Assembly: GCA_001462235.1 (NCBI GenBank)
Contig: LIUI01000038.1
Coordinates: 1-53,712 of the forward strand
Length of the DNA: 53,712 bases
Direction: 5' to 3'
Source of the DNA: Fibrobacteria bacterium GUT307
GTDB lineage: Bacteria > Fibrobacterota > Fibrobacteria > Fibrobacterales > Fibrobacteraceae
Below, in pieces: positions 19,917 through 27,902 of the stretch; position 1 is the stretch's first letter, and each line of letters opens with the position of its first letter. The position numbers were made by a program, and so were the translations under genes. The notes under the pieces are model-generated. The model made no database searches, had not been told where the DNA came from, and was given only the letters and a program-made list of their open reading frames with translations.

Positions 19917-21182
19917 ATGGCTAGCGCATTCAAGATTATCATAGACGGTATAGAATATATACGCGTTGTGGACACGGGCTTGGGACGCAGGCTCCAATAC
20001 ACGGTTAAATTAGGAAATTCCACGCCGGCCCAATGGCTGAATGCACATGGCGAAGTTATGCAGACTTTGGAGCTAGCTACAAAGCAGCAAATAACAAATA
20101 AAGAGCTTAAAAAAATTGTTGCCTCATGGATGCAGACCCCAAAGAGCATACGGTCCGCGGCCCGGCTATACGGAATAAATCCCCGAACGGATGCAGTGCA
20201 GGAAATGGATATTAAATCGGTGTTTGCCGCTTACCTTTCCGAATACAGCCACCCGGAGTTGAATAGTCCGGGGGCAATACAGGCGGCAACAAACCAATGC
20301 TTCTTTCTGCTTGAATTTTTGGAGCAAAATAATATTGCTAAATATAGCCATTTAAAAAGAGACGCGGTAAAAGGCTATTTGTCGTGGCGTAAAATAAAAG
20401 GGGCAAAGGCGGCATCCGCAAGCACGGTAAACAAAGAACTCCAAAGGCTGGCGGCGGTAATCAAATACGGCGTCAAGTACCACGGATGGCAGGAGCTGTA
20501 TTTGACCGATGGCATAAGAGTTAGGCAGACGCAGGAAAACACAAAGACTGTGCGGCCCTTTGAAATTCCGGATGTGAAGCGTATTTTGGAGTGGCTGCGT
20601 AAAAATGCGGATTTGACGGGCAACTGGTACCTTCATGACATGGCTCTTCTTTCTTTTTGCACGGGCATGGAAGCTAAGGCTCTAAGCCTGCTTCAAAGAG
20701 ACTGGTTCAAATTGGAGCTTGGCATACTGCGTGTTTACGACAAGCTGGTTAGCGGCGTCCTTGATGCCAAAACGCAGAACCGCGCGAGGGATATTCCGCT
20801 TACTCCCACCATACAGAAGATTTACGAAAGAGGTTTTATTTTCAATCGCCCGGCAAAAAACAAAGCTATATATAACACGGCTATCCATGACTACAGCCGC
20901 AAAGCCTTTGCTAGATGCGAAAGGGAAACGGGAATAAAAAACGTGGACTGGCACCGCTTCCGGCACACGTGTGCAACTGCCCGGCTTTCCGCTGGGTGGC
21001 AGCTGGTGAGGGTGAGCCGCCTCTTGGGGCATAGCTCGGTAAATACTACCGCCAAGCACTACGCGGAATACGACTTAAGCGCAAGCCCTGAGGGCTTCGG
21101 GGGGATGCTAAAGGCTTACGGGGACTTCGTGCGGTGGCTGGATGAGGGTATTTTGGGTAATTTTCTACATTACTCCACATGA
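19917..21182 (+). CDS. tyrosine recombinase / phage-type integrase
   Basis: WHRFRHTCATARLSAGWQLVRVSRLLGHSSVNTTAKHYAEYD; start reset to MASAFK preceded by AAGGA (track start 19776). Confidence 0.9.
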   Translation: MASAFKIIIDGIEYIRVVDTGLGRRLQYTVKLGNSTPAQWLNAHGEVMQTLELATKQQITNKELKKIVASWMQTPKSIRSAARLYGINPRTDAVQEMDIKSVFAAYLSEYSHPELNSPGAIQAATNQCFFLLEFLEQNNIAKYSHLKRDAVKGYLSWRKIKGAKAASASTVNKELQRLAAVIKYGVKYHGWQELYLTDGIRVRQTQENTKTVRPFEIPDVKRILEWLRKNADLTGNWYLHDMALLSFCTGMEAKALSLLQRDWFKLELGILRVYDKLVSGVLDAKTQNRARDIPLTPTIQKIYERGFIFNRPAKNKAIYNTAIHDYSRKAFARCERETGIKNVDWHRFRHTCATARLSAGWQLVRVSRLLGHSSVNTTAKHYAEYDLSASPEGFGGMLKAYGDFVRWLDEGILGNFLHYST

Positions 21183-21406
21183 GGAATTTTTTTAATCTCC
21201 TAGCTAGCGGCGCAAGGTCTCTGTCCTTCACGCCTACGATGGAAATGCCCGAATTTGAATATAAAAGCTACGAGCCAAGAATAAAATTGGAAAGAGCTAG
21301 AACTCCTGCGGAAATAATGCGCTCCGCTTGGGAAGATGTGGGCAATCGCATGTGGGAAGCTATAGGGGAGGTTGAAAAAGAGTATGGGCAGCGCATCTCG
21401 CAATAA
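21179..21406 (+). CDS. small hypothetical protein, partner of DUF2335-like gene (copy 1)
   Basis: MRNFFNLLASGARSLSFTPTMEMPEFE, paralogous to 29812..30054. Confidence 0.6.
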   Translation: MRNFFNLLASGARSLSFTPTMEMPEFEYKSYEPRIKLERARTPAEIMRSAWEDVGNRMWEAIGEVEKEYGQRISQ

Positions 21407-21833
21407 TCAAAACCCACAACGCCAGACTGTGACCGTGGCTCAAACGGTAGCGTATCAAGGATTGTTGCCACCGCCAGATATGATGGAGCGTTACAAAACA
21501 TTGGACCAGAATTTGCCCGAGAGAATAGTTAAAATGGCAGAAAGGTCATTTGACAGAGCTGATAGGGAGCTTGATATTATAGCGGGAGCACAAAAGGACG
21601 ATTTGGAGATAATGCGGCATGAAGCGGAAACTAGAAGAATTGTCGTAGAAAGGGGATCTAAATACGATTTTCGCGCCCAAATCATAATATTATTTATGAT
21701 AGTTATATTGCTTGCCGTGACCGTTTTCCTTGCTTTGAATGGACAGGAAAAAGTAGCTTGCTTTGTGGCCGTTGGCGGCTTTGGTGCCATAATAACGGCA
21801 GCAATCAAAGGCGTTAGTAACAAAACAAAATAA
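21372..21833 (+). CDS. DUF2335-like membrane protein (copy 1)
   Basis: PPPDMMERYKTLDQNLPERIVKMAE plus two C-terminal TM segments; paralogue at 30093..30482. Confidence 0.65.
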   Translation: MKKSMGSASRNNQNPQRQTVTVAQTVAYQGLLPPPDMMERYKTLDQNLPERIVKMAERSFDRADRELDIIAGAQKDDLEIMRHEAETRRIVVERGSKYDFRAQIIILFMIVILLAVTVFLALNGQEKVACFVAVGGFGAIITAAIKGVSNKTK

Positions 21834-21840
21834 CAGAGAA

Positions 21841-21878
21841 GCTGGAGCGAGGGTAGGGCTTGGGGAGGGGATTTATTA
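21841..21878. repeat. G-rich boundary repeat, copy 1
   Basis: gctggagcgagggtagggcttggggaggggatttatta; related to 24603-24632 and 27249-27282. Confidence 0.7.
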
Positions 21879-21881
21879 CTT

Positions 21882-22622
21882 TTAACCTTCACCAAACATA
21901 GAGGTAAATTTTTTCAGTATTATTTCAGCTTCTTCTATAACTTCTTTGTATTCCGTTTTATTATTATAATGCGATATAAAATTTTTCAAACTTTCTAAAA
22001 AGAGTGGATATTCTGAAATTTCTTGGATTTTCTCTATGCTTTTGCACTCTTGAATAAAATGATCTATAATATCCAAACACGCTGAAATAAAACTATTTTC
22101 TTTTAAATTACTTTCAGTCAATGCGTTAAAAAATATTCTCAACTCAAAGAAATATTCTTGAAAGTGTTTATTTCTTAAATAATGTGATGCCCTTGTTAAG
22201 TAATCTCTAGTCATTAACATTCTAATTTCTTCCGTTTCTTTTTTTGTTTTATATATTTCTTCTTTCGCTTCCTTATTATATTTTTTAGCTTCTAGCCAAT
22301 TCCAAATACTAGGAATACCGATAATTGCAACAAGAATTGTAATAATTCCTATTACTAACGCTATTAGTTTACTAAATGAATCTGAATAAAAGTTTTGAGA
22401 ATCCCTCAATGCTTGAAGCGTAATAATTGTATCAGAGGCAATTTTAGTTTCACGCGGTAAACAATTATTTCTATCGTTTAGTTCATTTCTAATTCTATCA
22501 TTTTCATCTATCAAATTGCCAAAAGCTTTTACTACATCCTTGCAGTCAATATCGTCTTTGCATACGCAAGCGGAACACAAGGAAAAGGCCAGCAATAGAA
22601 GGATAGGGAAGAGGGATTTCAT
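21882..22622 (-). CDS. lipoprotein-like/TM coiled-coil protein
   Basis: signal peptide ILLLLAFSLCSACVC, internal TM IALVIGIITILVAIIGIPSIW. Confidence 0.6.
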   Translation of the reverse strand: MKSLFPILLLLAFSLCSACVCKDDIDCKDVVKAFGNLIDENDRIRNELNDRNNCLPRETKIASDTIITLQALRDSQNFYSDSFSKLIALVIGIITILVAIIGIPSIWNWLEAKKYNKEAKEEIYKTKKETEEIRMLMTRDYLTRASHYLRNKHFQEYFFELRIFFNALTESNLKENSFISACLDIIDHFIQECKSIEKIQEISEYPLFLESLKNFISHYNNKTEYKEVIEEAEIILKKFTSMFGEG

Positions 22623-22640
22623 TTTGCCGTTCCTTGTTAG

Positions 22641-22994
22641 TTAATTTTCTTTATCACGTTTTGGTTTTAATAAATAAACTGACTCTTGTATATCATCCAA
22701 TTTTTTCTTTTTATCTTCTATTACTTTAGATATGTTTTCAAGGACATCTACAATTACTTCTTTGTTTATAGGGCTTTCATAATTTATTTGTTCAATTTTT
22801 ACGTTTCCACCTGCTGTAATACTTTCGTTAATATTTAATTGTGCGTTTCCACTACCCTTTATACTTGGGGATTGTATTTTCTTTTTTGATAAAAATTTAA
22901 ACACAAAATAACAACAACCGCCGACAATCGCTGTAATAATAACTGTAATAGCCACTGTAATTCCTTCGGTCATTTCTTTAATTCCACATTGCAA
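22641..22994 (-). CDS. single-TM hypothetical protein
   Basis: ITVAITVIITAIVGGCCYFVFKFL TM; cytoplasmic SIKGSGNAQLNINESITAGGNVKIEQIN. Confidence 0.55.
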   Translation of the reverse strand: MQCGIKEMTEGITVAITVIITAIVGGCCYFVFKFLSKKKIQSPSIKGSGNAQLNINESITAGGNVKIEQINYESPINKEVIVDVLENISKVIEDKKKKLDDIQESVYLLKPKRDKEN

Positions 22995-23323
22995 TTAAAT
23001 TTCCAAGCGACAAATTTATTATTACCTATATCTGGATTGTTTGAAATTACTCCAGTTGAAATTTTATATACATTATTATCCGCAGATAATTCTCCATTAA
23101 GAAAATTTGATAACCCGTACATTTCGTCATTTTTATTAAGAACTTCGGTTAAAAATATATCCGATTTAGATTTTCTTTCTAACCGTAATTCTAAAACCGC
23201 CTCAGAAGTTCCGCGTGACGTTGCAAGAATTCCTATACAATTCTCATTTGCAAAATCAGAAATTGAAGTTTCTCCAAAACGAAGGTTTAACGAACCTTGT
23301 TTTATTTCTATTTTTTCATTCAT
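22970..23323 (-). CDS. hypothetical protein (no family recognised)
   Basis: 117 aa, in operon between HTH and TM protein. Confidence 0.5.
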   Translation of the reverse strand: MNEKIEIKQGSLNLRFGETSISDFANENCIGILATSRGTSEAVLELRLERKSKSDIFLTEVLNKNDEMYGLSNFLNGELSADNNVYKISTGVISNNPDIGNNKFVAWKFNCNVELKK

Positions 23324-23324
23324 T

Positions 23325-23675
23325 TTACGCCTCCTTTTTGAGTTTGAAAAATCCGTTGTTTATAAGGTCTATAATAGCGTTTCCTACTTTTTCTTCAAAA
23401 TCGTCAAGCTGTATTTTAATATCATTCTCTGTTAAAGGAAATGGTAAAACTGCTCTTGCTACCTCTTCCCCAAACAACTCAGAAATCGTCATTCCAGCCT
23501 TTAAAAGGTCTAGGCATTTTTCGTAGCTTGGTACCCCTGAATAGTTAGCCCAGCCGCCAACTAAACCTATTGAGCAATTTAATTTTTTGGCCAAATCTCG
23601 CTGGGTCAAGCCCTTTCTGCTTAAAAAGCTTGGAATGTCTATTTTATAAACTTCCTTTTTTGCGGGTTTTTTCAT
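23325..23675 (-). CDS. HTH DNA-binding protein (operon 1)
   Basis: LTQRDLAKKLNCSIGLVGGWANYSGVPSYEKCLDLLKAGMTISELFGEE; true start probably MKKPAKK rather than 23717. Confidence 0.7.
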   Translation of the reverse strand: MKKPAKKEVYKIDIPSFLSRKGLTQRDLAKKLNCSIGLVGGWANYSGVPSYEKCLDLLKAGMTISELFGEEVARAVLPFPLTENDIKIQLDDFEEKVGNAIIDLINNGFFKLKKEA

Positions 23676-23691
23676 AAATTCTCCTAAATGA

Positions 23692-23715
23692 AGGGGTATT
23701 TTTAATTGCTTAGTC
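23692..23715. repeat. 24-bp exact repeat Y, copy 1 (probable integrase 3'-tail remnant)
   Basis: aggggtatttttaattgcttagtc, identical at 26402..26425. Confidence 0.85.
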
Positions 23716-24222
23716 ATTTATGAAAATGGTGGATGATGGGCCGTTCCAAACTATGTTCCATCTAGACATTATGTCCCTGCCAAGCAAAATGCCAAAATTG
23801 CGAGGAGACGGTTCTTGAGCGGGATTGTAATTCAATTTGCAAGAATTTATTTTTAAATCAATAAACGGCAAGAGATTTGTTCCGGGAAACCCTATATTAA
23901 CAGTGAAAGCCGGCATGGGAATTTCACCCGCCGCAGTCATAATATTGCGAACTCCCATAGTATCTAAATTCATTTTTTTCGCTAGATTTATATCTATGCT
24001 GGTTGAACTTGCTCCCGTATCAAAGTGAGCAAAAACCAAAGCGGATTCAACCTTTTTTTCAGGTGAAGAACTTAATAAAATGCTTGCTGTAGAGATTTCA
24101 ACAGGAAAATTCAAGCCATTGATGAGTAAAAATTCAGGACGAAAAGCCGTCAAAACCTTAGTATTATCTGCGGGTGCAGGTTCTATATGGAAAAGCGAAC
24201 TGTGAAAAGCGATTGAACCCAT
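23710..24222 (-). CDS. retropepsin-like aspartic protease
   Basis: AHFDTGASSTSIDINLAKKMNL (DTGAS), ILLGRDIMSRWNIVW. Confidence 0.7.
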   Translation of the reverse strand: MGSIAFHSSLFHIEPAPADNTKVLTAFRPEFLLINGLNFPVEISTASILLSSSPEKKVESALVFAHFDTGASSTSIDINLAKKMNLDTMGVRNIMTAAGEIPMPAFTVNIGFPGTNLLPFIDLKINSCKLNYNPAQEPSPRNFGILLGRDIMSRWNIVWNGPSSTIFIND

Positions 24223-24510
24223 TTATATAGCCAGTGCGGGATAAAGAAAATTCACTACCTCATCGTCCCTTATCAGTTCTTGCACAATATATTCGCCGGG
24301 CCTGTATTTAATCACAGCCTGTTTCATGGCGTTTTCGTGGGAATCAAAAATTCCCACAAGCTCATTTCCGCTTATTAAAACAACCTTGTGGCGATAAAGC
24401 GGATTGTTATACAATTCTTCAAATTTTTCCTTAAAATACGCAAAACTCTCTTTCTGTTTTGCAGAAAGAAATTCATCTACATACTTATTGTACGAAATTT
24501 GCGCTTCCAT
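24223..24510 (-). CDS. small protein paired with the retropepsin-like gene
   Basis: abuts next ORF; HKVVLISGNELVGIFDSHENAMKQAVIKYRPGEYIVQEL. Confidence 0.6.
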   Translation of the reverse strand: MEAQISYNKYVDEFLSAKQKESFAYFKEKFEELYNNPLYRHKVVLISGNELVGIFDSHENAMKQAVIKYRPGEYIVQELIRDDEVVNFLYPALAI

Positions 24511-24517
24511 ATCCTTA

Positions 24518-24632
24518 AATATACAATTATTTTTTTTCGCATAAAATGTTATTGTGCGTTATCAAAAACGGGGTTTTTAGCAACATACATAGGTAAAAGC
24601 CTTTGGTAGAGGCTAGGGCTTGGGCGGCTTTA
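24518..24632. repeat. boundary repeat X, copy 1; contains palindrome S1 at 24558..24584
   Basis: aatatacaattatttttttt cgcataaaatgttattgtgcgttatc ... ggctagggcttggg, matches 27167-27282. Confidence 0.8.
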
Positions 24633-25278
24633 TAAATCCGTCAAAGAATAGCTTGTCAAGTGCCGATATTAACCCATCGGTTTTTTTTATGTTCGTTCCG
24701 TTTGCCTTGCGGTATTCCCCGCCTATGGAACTTTCCCAAAAGGCCTCTAGTCTGTTTTTACTTTTATCTTCTTCTAATTTCAACATAGAGTTTTCAAAAT
24801 AACTTCTACCTGTTTTTACATAAGTGCCTGTTGCTAAAATAATTTTTTTTGTTCCGAAAATTATAAAATACCACGTTGTGTCTCCATTATTGATTTTACT
24901 CGTCTCAGAACTTACCACTCCATCTTCGATTCCTATTGACACGCAGTTTTCATTATCGGGAGTATCCATTTTTTTACAACCAAAATTATACATCCTATCT
25001 TCTTTTCCCTTGTATTCCAACTTGTCACCCGTCTTTTTGTTTTCAATTCCAAGATTGCTACCCTCTACATAGAGGTCATAGCCATGTAAAAAGCATTTTC
25101 CGCTATCCAGCGGAACGGTAAAGTATTTACTATTTTTTATTATGCCGCCCTCTTGTAGCGTGACAAAGTGGTCTATCTTGTGCAGAGCTTCTGGAGTGCA
25201 AGTTCCTACGGGCGGGTTCCAGGCGAAAGCGGCAATCGCGGAAAGGGCGAAGAAAAGAAAGAGGGGGATTAGTTTCAT
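24613..25278 (-). CDS. secreted hypothetical protein
   Basis: signal peptide LIPLFLFFALSAIAAFAW. Confidence 0.65.
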   Translation of the reverse strand: MKLIPLFLFFALSAIAAFAWNPPVGTCTPEALHKIDHFVTLQEGGIIKNSKYFTVPLDSGKCFLHGYDLYVEGSNLGIENKKTGDKLEYKGKEDRMYNFGCKKMDTPDNENCVSIGIEDGVVSSETSKINNGDTTWYFIIFGTKKIILATGTYVKTGRSYFENSMLKLEEDKSKNRLEAFWESSIGGEYRKANGTNIKKTDGLISALDKLFFDGFIKPPKP

Positions 25279-25295
25279 TTTACGGTTCCTTGTTA

Positions 25296-25931
25296 TTAGT
25301 TATATAATTTGGGGTTAGTTAAGCTACTATAATCGTCTAATTTACTACGTTTAGGATTTCTTGCATTTTCTTCATCTAGTAATTTAATCATATTGTCGAA
25401 TCCAGATAAACCCTTAGGACTGTACCACTTTACCGAAGGTTCCATTTTCTCTTTATACTTTTCATAAGTTTCTTCAAATTTTTCTGCAAAATCTTTACTA
25501 TTTAATTTATTACCATTTAATGAATTTATATTAAAAAACATTTTTTTTAATTTTTCTTTTAATTTTACATCTTCAAAACTTATGCATTGGTATTGTTGTA
25601 TTGGTTCGCCTGATATTTCTTTTGCAGTAATTCCAAATAAAATAGGAACTACATTCGCTTTATCTATTCCTTTATTTTTTAAAATTTCTACTAATGCTCC
25701 GTATTCATAATTTATCCAAGGCTTACTATGGTTTTCTTTCGTTAAAATGCTAATAGCAAAATCGGATTCTCTTAAACTGTTTATAACTTCTTTAAACCAT
25801 CCTTCTCCACCATCTATGGTTTCGCTGGAAACAAATATATTTACATCTACAAAATAATTCTCTATCCATTCTTTGAAAACTTCTGCAATTTTTTTACTTT
25901 TATCACCAGATTGACTAATAAAAATATTCAT
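25296..25931 (-). CDS. TIR-domain protein
   Basis: NIFISQSGDKSKKIAEVFKEWI ... SDFAISILTKENHSKPWINYEYGALVEI, consistent with TIR fold and conserved Glu. Confidence 0.8.
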   Translation of the reverse strand: MNIFISQSGDKSKKIAEVFKEWIENYFVDVNIFVSSETIDGGEGWFKEVINSLRESDFAISILTKENHSKPWINYEYGALVEILKNKGIDKANVVPILFGITAKEISGEPIQQYQCISFEDVKLKEKLKKMFFNINSLNGNKLNSKDFAEKFEETYEKYKEKMEPSVKWYSPKGLSGFDNMIKLLDEENARNPKRSKLDDYSSLTNPKLYN

Positions 25932-25934
25932 AAT

Positions 25935-26258
25935 CTACCCCCCAACATCGTCTAAAATTTTCCGTAAACCTGCAATAACGATACTTTTTACATCTCCATT
26001 TGCAGAAATTACACCGTTATTTTCTTTGATATATTCCTCATGACACTGTTTTTTGAAAGATTTCCCTAATTCGTCCCCAAAAAGTTCATTTGCGTTAATC
26101 CCTAGCTTAACTAGGTCAAGCATAGTATCATAAGAAACGCTTGACGCTCCAGACGCTAATTGACCCACAAAACCCGTAGTTTTACCTATCTTTTCTGCTA
26201 ATTCTCTATAGGTAAGGTTTAGTCTAGCTGTAAAATTCACGATATTCGGCACTTCCAT
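25935..26258 (-). CDS. HTH DNA-binding protein (operon 2, upstream of TIR)
   Basis: LTYRELAEKIGKTTGFVGQLASGASSVSYDTMLDLVKLGINANELFGDELG; similar to 23325..23675. Confidence 0.7.
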   Translation of the reverse strand: MEVPNIVNFTARLNLTYRELAEKIGKTTGFVGQLASGASSVSYDTMLDLVKLGINANELFGDELGKSFKKQCHEEYIKENNGVISANGDVKSIVIAGLRKILDDVGG

Positions 26259-26302
26259 ATCCTATAATATAGGTATTTTTTCAAAAAATTAAGAAAAACT
26301 TA

Positions 26303-26425
26303 CTGTTATACACGTTGCGGATACGAGCTTGACCTGCAGGTTCTGGAGCCGCCTCTTGAGGCTATGGTCAAGGTTTACGGGGATTTTGTGCGATGACCTG
26401 GAGGGGTATTTTTAATTGCTTAGTC
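26303..26425 (+). pseudogene. internally deleted integrase remnant, including repeat Y copy 2
   Basis: tatacacgttgcggatacgagcttgacctgcaggttctgg matches integrase 5' part (19960-20000), gagccgcctcttg matches approx 21013, aaggtttacggggattttgtgcg matches 21110-21133. Confidence 0.8.
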
Positions 26426-26981
26426 GCTTATAAAACGAATCGTTATAGGCCTCTATCATGAAAAATATATTCGCAAGCATAAGGGGGCTTAGTGCTTTGC
26501 GCCTTTGAGCGTGACATAGTTCCTTAATTGTCTGGATTAAATATGATTCGCCGGAATCAAGGTTTTTGCTTTGTGGAAATTGCAATCCGTTGTTTTTCAA
26601 ATATTGAGAATATTTTGCATCCGCACTGTTAACCATGAAAGACAAAAGAATGCTTATAGACACGTGCAGAGCCAACCCCGCATTAGCAAGCATATCTTTT
26701 TCAGCGGAACCGCCAAGAACTTTCATTAGCGGAACATTGGCGATAGCCAAATAAAGGCAAGCGGGAACCTTGTGCCGGTCAAGAAGTTTTTTTGGGTCTC
26801 TCATAAAATCCCTTTTTGCCGAATCCCTTTCGGTGTTATACCAAGATTCGATATTACGCCTAGCCTCGGTATTATTTTCTGTGGAATCTGAAAGGTGAAA
26901 CGATCCGTTTTTTGACAACTCGTATTTCAAATAAGGCTTTATAGTAATGTTCCAAACATCGGAAAATTTAATTTCTGTCAT
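26412..26981 (-). CDS. hypothetical protein
   Basis: 189 aa; overlaps upstream small ORF by 14 nt. Confidence 0.55.
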   Translation of the reverse strand: MTEIKFSDVWNITIKPYLKYELSKNGSFHLSDSTENNTEARRNIESWYNTERDSAKRDFMRDPKKLLDRHKVPACLYLAIANVPLMKVLGGSAEKDMLANAGLALHVSISILLSFMVNSADAKYSQYLKNNGLQFPQSKNLDSGESYLIQTIKELCHAQRRKALSPLMLANIFFMIEAYNDSFYKRLSN

Positions 26982-27132
26982 AAGAATCCAAAGGTTGTGC
27001 TATAATTTCAATTTCATTTATATTGTCATCGTTGTTTTCCAAGCGCATTGCCTTTTCAAACTCGTCGTCGTTTAAGGCAACCGAATTATGAATAAAATCC
27101 CTAAGACCAGCATGAGAGGAACCATTTAAAGC
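26968..27132 (-). CDS. small hypothetical protein
   Basis: start reset to MALNGSSHAGLRDF preceded by CGGAG. Confidence 0.45.
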   Translation of the reverse strand, partial: ALNGSSHAGLRDFIHNSVALNDDEFEKAMRLENNDDNINEIEIIAQPLDSYDRN

Positions 27133-27166
27133 CATAAAAATACTCCGGGTTATTGGGTTAAATAGT

Positions 27167-27282
27167 AATATACAATTATTTTTTCGCATAAAATGTTATT
27201 GTGTGTTATCGTTTAGCGGGTTTTTGGAACTTACGCATACAAACGTCTGAGCGGAGCTAGAGCTTGGGGAGGGGAATTATTT
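27167..27282. repeat. boundary repeat X, copy 2; contains palindrome S2 at 27205..27230
   Basis: aatatacaattattttttcgcataaaatgttattgtgtgttatc ... gagctagagcttggggaggggaatta. Confidence 0.8.
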
Positions 27283-27882
27283 TAGCTTAAAGCCGCGAGC
27301 ATCACGGAAGCTACCCGTTAAGATTGCAAGTAAATCAAATAACCAACCAAATCCAACAAGCCCAAAAGAGCATAGGTATAAAATGCCCGTTCCAGTTTTG
27401 CCTACATAGAACCTATGAATACCAGCCCAGCCTAGAAATAGACAGAGTATAAGCGTTGTCATTCTGCTGTATGGTAAATCCCGTATTTTAGAATATATGT
27501 ATTTAGATTTTAACTCAATTTTAGATTCTGGTTCAAATTTATAAGATATAGCCACGCATCGACAAGAGCCATCTTCGCAAGTTTCGCTTTCGCCCGGATG
27601 CCCTTTTTGCATCTCTTCACTTCTTAATTCCCAGATTTTATTTTTCTCATTGTAAAAAACGTTTGAGTTGTCCCATCGACAAATTAATCCATCGATAGCT
27701 GTACAATATGCACAAGTGCGTTCATCTCCAACTGCAGTCCATTTGTAGAAATTCCACCCCATTTCAAGCATTTGCTTTTTAGTGCGCTCTGTACATTTTT
27801 TTCTAAACTCCCTGCGAGCAATTTTCTTTTCTTCATTTTCTGTGATAATTTCTTCTTTACTGCGCCTTGGTTTCCTAGCCAT
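27277..27882 (-). CDS. fusion of phage Mu gpF/SPP1 gp7-like Cys-rich domain with a C-terminal TM2 domain
   Basis: WTAVGDERTCAYCTAIDGLICRWDN...HPGESETCEDGSCRCVAI then LCLFLGWAGIHRFYVGKTGTGILYLCSFGLVGFGWLFDLLAI. Confidence 0.65.
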   Translation of the reverse strand: MARKPRRSKEEIITENEEKKIARREFRKKCTERTKKQMLEMGWNFYKWTAVGDERTCAYCTAIDGLICRWDNSNVFYNEKNKIWELRSEEMQKGHPGESETCEDGSCRCVAISYKFEPESKIELKSKYIYSKIRDLPYSRMTTLILCLFLGWAGIHRFYVGKTGTGILYLCSFGLVGFGWLFDLLAILTGSFRDARGFKLK

Positions 27883-27902
27883 TGTTTTTTATCTCTCTTA
27901 AT

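Noticed and set aside
24518-27282. Classical integron attC sites
   Set aside because: The dyads do not follow the RYYYAAC/GTTRRRY box pattern, and the recombinase lacks features I can assign to IntI.
27277-27882. gpF-like domain as evidence of a prophage
   Set aside because: No terminase, portal, capsid or tail genes nearby; the domain is fused to TM2, so a domesticated module is more likely.
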